Assembly (NCBI GenBank): GCA_029050995.1
Contig: JAIDLO010000235.1
Location: 1-22,438, forward strand
DNA length: 22,438 bases
Direction of reading: 5' to 3'
Origin: Eubacterium sp.
GTDB lineage: Bacteria; Bacillota; Clostridia; Oscillospirales; Acutalibacteraceae
Shown: positions 20,321-22,438 of the stretch, piece by piece
Layout: the number at the start of each line of letters is the position of its first letter
How positions within the stretch are numbered: position 1 is the stretch's first letter
Program-made: the position numbers and the translations under genes
The notes under the pieces: model-generated
The model's database searches: none
What the model saw: only the letters and a program-made list of their open reading frames with translations
Told to the model about the DNA's origin: nothing

Positions 20321-21169
20321 TTATATTGATGTTGTAAAGCTGTAGCCTTGTTCAAGAATCGTATCAATCGCATCTCCTAAAACCTCAGCATTGGATTTGC
20401 AGACAGCATGAAGCAAAAGGATTGCGCCGTTATGAACAGATGATGTTATTTTCTCTAATGCTGTTTCGTTGCTCGGTGGGTTTTCTCTGTCCCAATCCGC
20501 ATAGGCAAAGCTCCAGAAAATAGAGGAATAGCCAAGCTCTTTTGTAAGTGCAAGCGTCTGTTCGCTGAAAGCACCCTCAGGGAAACGGAAATAGGTCATT
20601 TCATATCCGAATTGTTCCGTAACATAGTCATGCAGAATTGTGATTTCATCACGGGCTGTTTCTACATCAATCTGTGTAAAATTATAATGTCTGTAGGAAT
20701 GGTTGCCGACAATGTGTCCTTCGTTGATCATGCGGTTAACAAGTTCGGGATTGTCTTTCACATAATCATAGGTGCAAAAGAAAATTGCTTTCACATTTTT
20801 TTCTTTAAGCGTGTCTAAAATCTGAGCTGTGTAGCCGTTTTCATAGCCCTCATCAAAGGTTAAACAGATATTTTTGTCGTCCTCCAAAAGCCATTTACCG
20901 TTTAAGTCTTTATATTTGTTTTGAAGGTTTGTCGGGTCAACAGGGCGTTCGTGATTTTTAATGTTTCCCGGTCCCCAGACAATTGCGTTTTGGTCAAGGT
21001 CGGAAAGGGATAATCCAAGTCCTGTTGCTTCCAATGTTGTTTCTGCTGTGTTGGTTGTTTCGTTTGTTGTTGATTCAGAATTCGGTTCTGTTTCATTGTT
21101 GCTTTTGTTCATTGCGCATCCGCAAAGCAGCAGGGAAACGGAAAGAATTGCTGCAAATATTTTTTTCAT
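20321..21169 (-). CDS. pdaA: PdaA-like peptidoglycan (muramic acid) deacetylase lipoprotein
   Basis: The start at 21169 has GGGAGGAG upstream and opens a lipoprotein signal peptide (MKKIFAAILSVSLLLCG, Cys18); an earlier in-frame ATG at 21256 overlaps the prfB end and is rejected. A Ser/Thr/Asn linker follows, then an NodB-type CE4 domain from about residue 100: LTFDEGYENGYT (Asp106-Glu107), GNHSYRH (His157, His161), FRFPEGAF (Arg195), FWSFAYADWD and ILLLHAVCKSNAE (His254). FDxGYENGYT and the SFAYADWD stretch match Bacillus PdaA, which makes muramic delta-lactam in spore cortex. Length is 282. It follows prfB by 64 bp. The deacetylase call is strong; the spore role is inferred from PdaA similarity. 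Confidence 0.88.
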   Translation of the reverse strand: MKKIFAAILSVSLLLCGCAMNKSNNETEPNSESTTNETTNTAETTLEATGLGLSLSDLDQNAIVWGPGNIKNHERPVDPTNLQNKYKDLNGKWLLEDDKNICLTFDEGYENGYTAQILDTLKEKNVKAIFFCTYDYVKDNPELVNRMINEGHIVGNHSYRHYNFTQIDVETARDEITILHDYVTEQFGYEMTYFRFPEGAFSEQTLALTKELGYSSIFWSFAYADWDRENPPSNETALEKITSSVHNGAILLLHAVCKSNAEVLGDAIDTILEQGYSFTTSI

Positions 21170-21208
21170 AAAAAATCTCCTCCCGCAAATTATTTTTTGC
21201 AGAAGGAG
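21170..21208 (-). terminator. prfB terminator hairpin that also sequesters the pdaA ribosome binding site
   Basis: On minus RNA CUCCUUCUGCAAA (21196-21208) pairs along 13 bp, with two G-U pairs, with UUUGCGGGAGGAG (21177-21189) around AAAUAA; an A and six U follow (21170-21176) and run into the pdaA ATG. The whole GGGAGGAG is inside the stem. The two variable positions pair only as RNA from this strand (G-U), which supports a minus-strand role. Confidence 0.82.
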
Positions 21209-21233
21209 TAATAATATAAATGGTAGAATTTTT

Positions 21234-22355
21234 TTAATTTTTTTCAGCATCCTCAACGCTTTTTTGCTTTAAGTATGCGTTGATAAAGCCGTCAATGTCG
21301 CCGTCCATAACAGCGTTAATATTTCCCATTTCAAAGCTTGTTCTGTGGTCCTTTGCCATTGTGTACGGCATAAATACATAAGAGCGGATCTGGCTTCCCC
21401 AGGCAATTTCCTTTTGGTCGCCCTTTATATCTTCAATTCTTTCAAGATTTTCGCGCTCTTTGATTTCAACAAGCTTTGATTTAAGCATTCTCATGGCAAC
21501 CTCTCTGTTCTGATGCTGTGAACGCTCAATCTGGCAGGAAACAACAATGCCTGTCGGAATATGTGTAAGGCGAACGGCAGAGGAGGTTTTGTTTACCTTT
21601 TGTCCGCCTGCGCCTGATGCTCTGTAAACATCCATTTTAATATCTTCTTCTCGGATTTCAACATTTACATCATCGTCAATTTCGGGCATAACCTCAAGAG
21701 AAGCAAATGAAGTGTGTCTTCTTCCCGAAGAGTCAAAAGGTGATACTCTTACAAGGCGGTGAATACCCATTTCGCCCTTAAGATAGCCGTATGCATTTTC
21801 GCCCTCAATCAGTATTGTTGCGCTTTTTAAGCCTGCAACATCGCCGTCAAGATAATCAAGCGTTGATACTTTATATCCATGACGCTCGCCCCAGCGGTTG
21901 TACATTCTGAAAAGCATTTCAGCCCAGTCCATAGCCTCTGTTCCGCCTGCACCTGCGTGGAAGGTTAAAAGCGCATTTTTGCTGTCAAATTCTCCGCTTA
22001 ATAATGTTGAAAGTGTTAAGCTTTCAATTCTTTTTTCTATGTCTGAAACAGATTGTGTGCAGTCTTCAAGCAGGCTTTCGTCGCCTTCTTCATCAGCAAG
22101 CTCAATCATAACAAGCGTATCATCATAATCGGATTTAAGCGTTTCATAGCTTTCAACTTTTGCTTTTAAAGAACCCGTTTTCTTTAAAACTTTCTGGCTG
22201 TTTTCCATATCATCCCAAAAATCAGGGGCAGCGGCTTTAGCCTCCAGCTCTTTGATTTCGTCTTTAACAAGATCTATAGCAAGTGCATCTTTCAAATTCT
22301 GAATAGGTTTTTCCGATTCAAGAAGCCTGAATCTTAAATTTTCAAATTCAATCAT
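21234..22355 (-). CDS. prfB: Peptide chain release factor 2
   Basis: A 373-residue class I release factor reading UGA and UAA. Ser205-Pro-Phe207 in RVSPFDSSGRR is the RF2 stop-codon recognition tripeptide and Gly250-Gly-Gln252 in ASGAGGQKVNKTSSA triggers peptide release. The gene is one uninterrupted frame from MIEFENLRFRLLE; the programmed +1 frameshift near codon 26 found in most prfB genes (a CUUUGA site) is not present. AAGGAGA precedes the ATG and a good promoter lies upstream. It is followed by a hairpin terminator and the pdaA-like gene. Confidence 0.97.
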   Translation of the reverse strand: MIEFENLRFRLLESEKPIQNLKDALAIDLVKDEIKELEAKAAAPDFWDDMENSQKVLKKTGSLKAKVESYETLKSDYDDTLVMIELADEEGDESLLEDCTQSVSDIEKRIESLTLSTLLSGEFDSKNALLTFHAGAGGTEAMDWAEMLFRMYNRWGERHGYKVSTLDYLDGDVAGLKSATILIEGENAYGYLKGEMGIHRLVRVSPFDSSGRRHTSFASLEVMPEIDDDVNVEIREEDIKMDVYRASGAGGQKVNKTSSAVRLTHIPTGIVVSCQIERSQHQNREVAMRMLKSKLVEIKERENLERIEDIKGDQKEIAWGSQIRSYVFMPYTMAKDHRTSFEMGNINAVMDGDIDGFINAYLKQKSVEDAEKN

Positions 22356-22385
22356 CGTAATTCTCCTTACCTAATAAACACCGCT

Positions 22386-22414
22386 ATTATATACAAATTA
22401 TGGAATTATTGCAA
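22386..22414 (-). promoter_or_regulatory. Promoter of prfB
   Basis: Minus strand TTGCAA (22409-22414), 17 bp, TATAAT (22386-22391), ~30 bp upstream of the ATG. The remaining bases to 22438 are AT-rich with nothing identifiable. Confidence 0.68.
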
Positions 22415-22438
22415 TATACTTGTTAAAAATATATTTAC

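Noticed and set aside
21170..21256. 29-codon N-terminal extension of the pdaA-like protein
   Set aside because: It would overlap prfB and the terminator hairpin, and place a second hydrophobic stretch before a perfect lipoprotein signal peptide that has its own SD.
1..22438. CRISPR arrays, tRNAs, rRNAs, transposases, prophage genes
   Set aside because: No regularly spaced repeats, cloverleaf sequences, rRNA segments or mobile-element genes were recognised on either strand.

Overview
This window reads as a chromosomal segment of a low-GC Gram-positive bacterium of the class Clostridia, most like the Ruminococcaceae/Oscillospiraceae. The basis is recognition of gene order, AT-rich intergenic DNA, strong GGAGG ribosome binding sites, sigma-A type promoters, Firmicutes-type leaders (L10 leader) and protein types. 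A PdaA-like peptidoglycan deacetylase suggests, but does not prove, that the lineage can sporulate.

Layout. (1) Positions 1-542, minus: the start of a flavoprotein (HI0933/YhiN family) that runs off the left edge. (2) 620-4514, plus: a transcription-translation block rpmG, secE, nusG, rplK, rplA, rplJ, rplL. It carries three RNA-level controls: an L1-binding rRNA mimic before rplK, a second shorter mimic before rplA, and a promoter plus L10 leader with attenuator before rplJ. The block ends in a strong terminator and is not followed by rpoBC. (3) 4515-6524, minus: an AT-rich accessory stretch with a small membrane protein, a lipoprotein and a LOG-family protein. A 37-bp terminator is present as two identical copies on either side of the small membrane gene. 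(4) 6602-10302, plus: a hexuronate catabolic operon uxaC-kdgK-eda followed by a PspC-domain gene with a Gln/Asn-rich tail. (5) 10272-10525, minus: a compact unit with near-consensus promoter, structured 5' UTR, perfect SD, a 20-codon ORF, a 3' hairpin and a terminator; I do not recognise it. (6) 10687-11446, plus: a DUF2461 gene, convergent on (7) 11449-15731, minus: mgsA-like gene, hisS, aspS, yfbR. (8) 15733-20242, minus: cell-elongation operon mreB-mreC-mreD-mrdA (PBP2). (9) 20283-22414, minus: prfB (RF2) and a pdaA-like deacetylase separated by a hairpin that can both terminate transcription and hide the deacetylase ribosome binding site.

How the genes work together. The left block supplies ribosomal stalk proteins (L1, L11, L10, L12), the NusG elongation factor and the SecE translocon subunit, with ribosomal proteins feeding back on their own mRNAs. 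UxaC, KdgK and Eda are three of the five steps turning glucuronate or galacturonate into pyruvate and glyceraldehyde 3-phosphate; the UxuA/UxuB steps must be encoded elsewhere. MreBCD and PBP2 form the lateral wall elongation machine.

The most notable oddities are the MgsA-family protein in which both catalytic aspartates known from the E. coli enzyme are replaced (Asp71 to Ser, Asp101 to Asn), the unrecognised 20-codon transcription unit, the double L1 operators, and the SD-sequestering terminator before pdaA. No tRNA, rRNA, CRISPR array, transposase or phage gene was seen.
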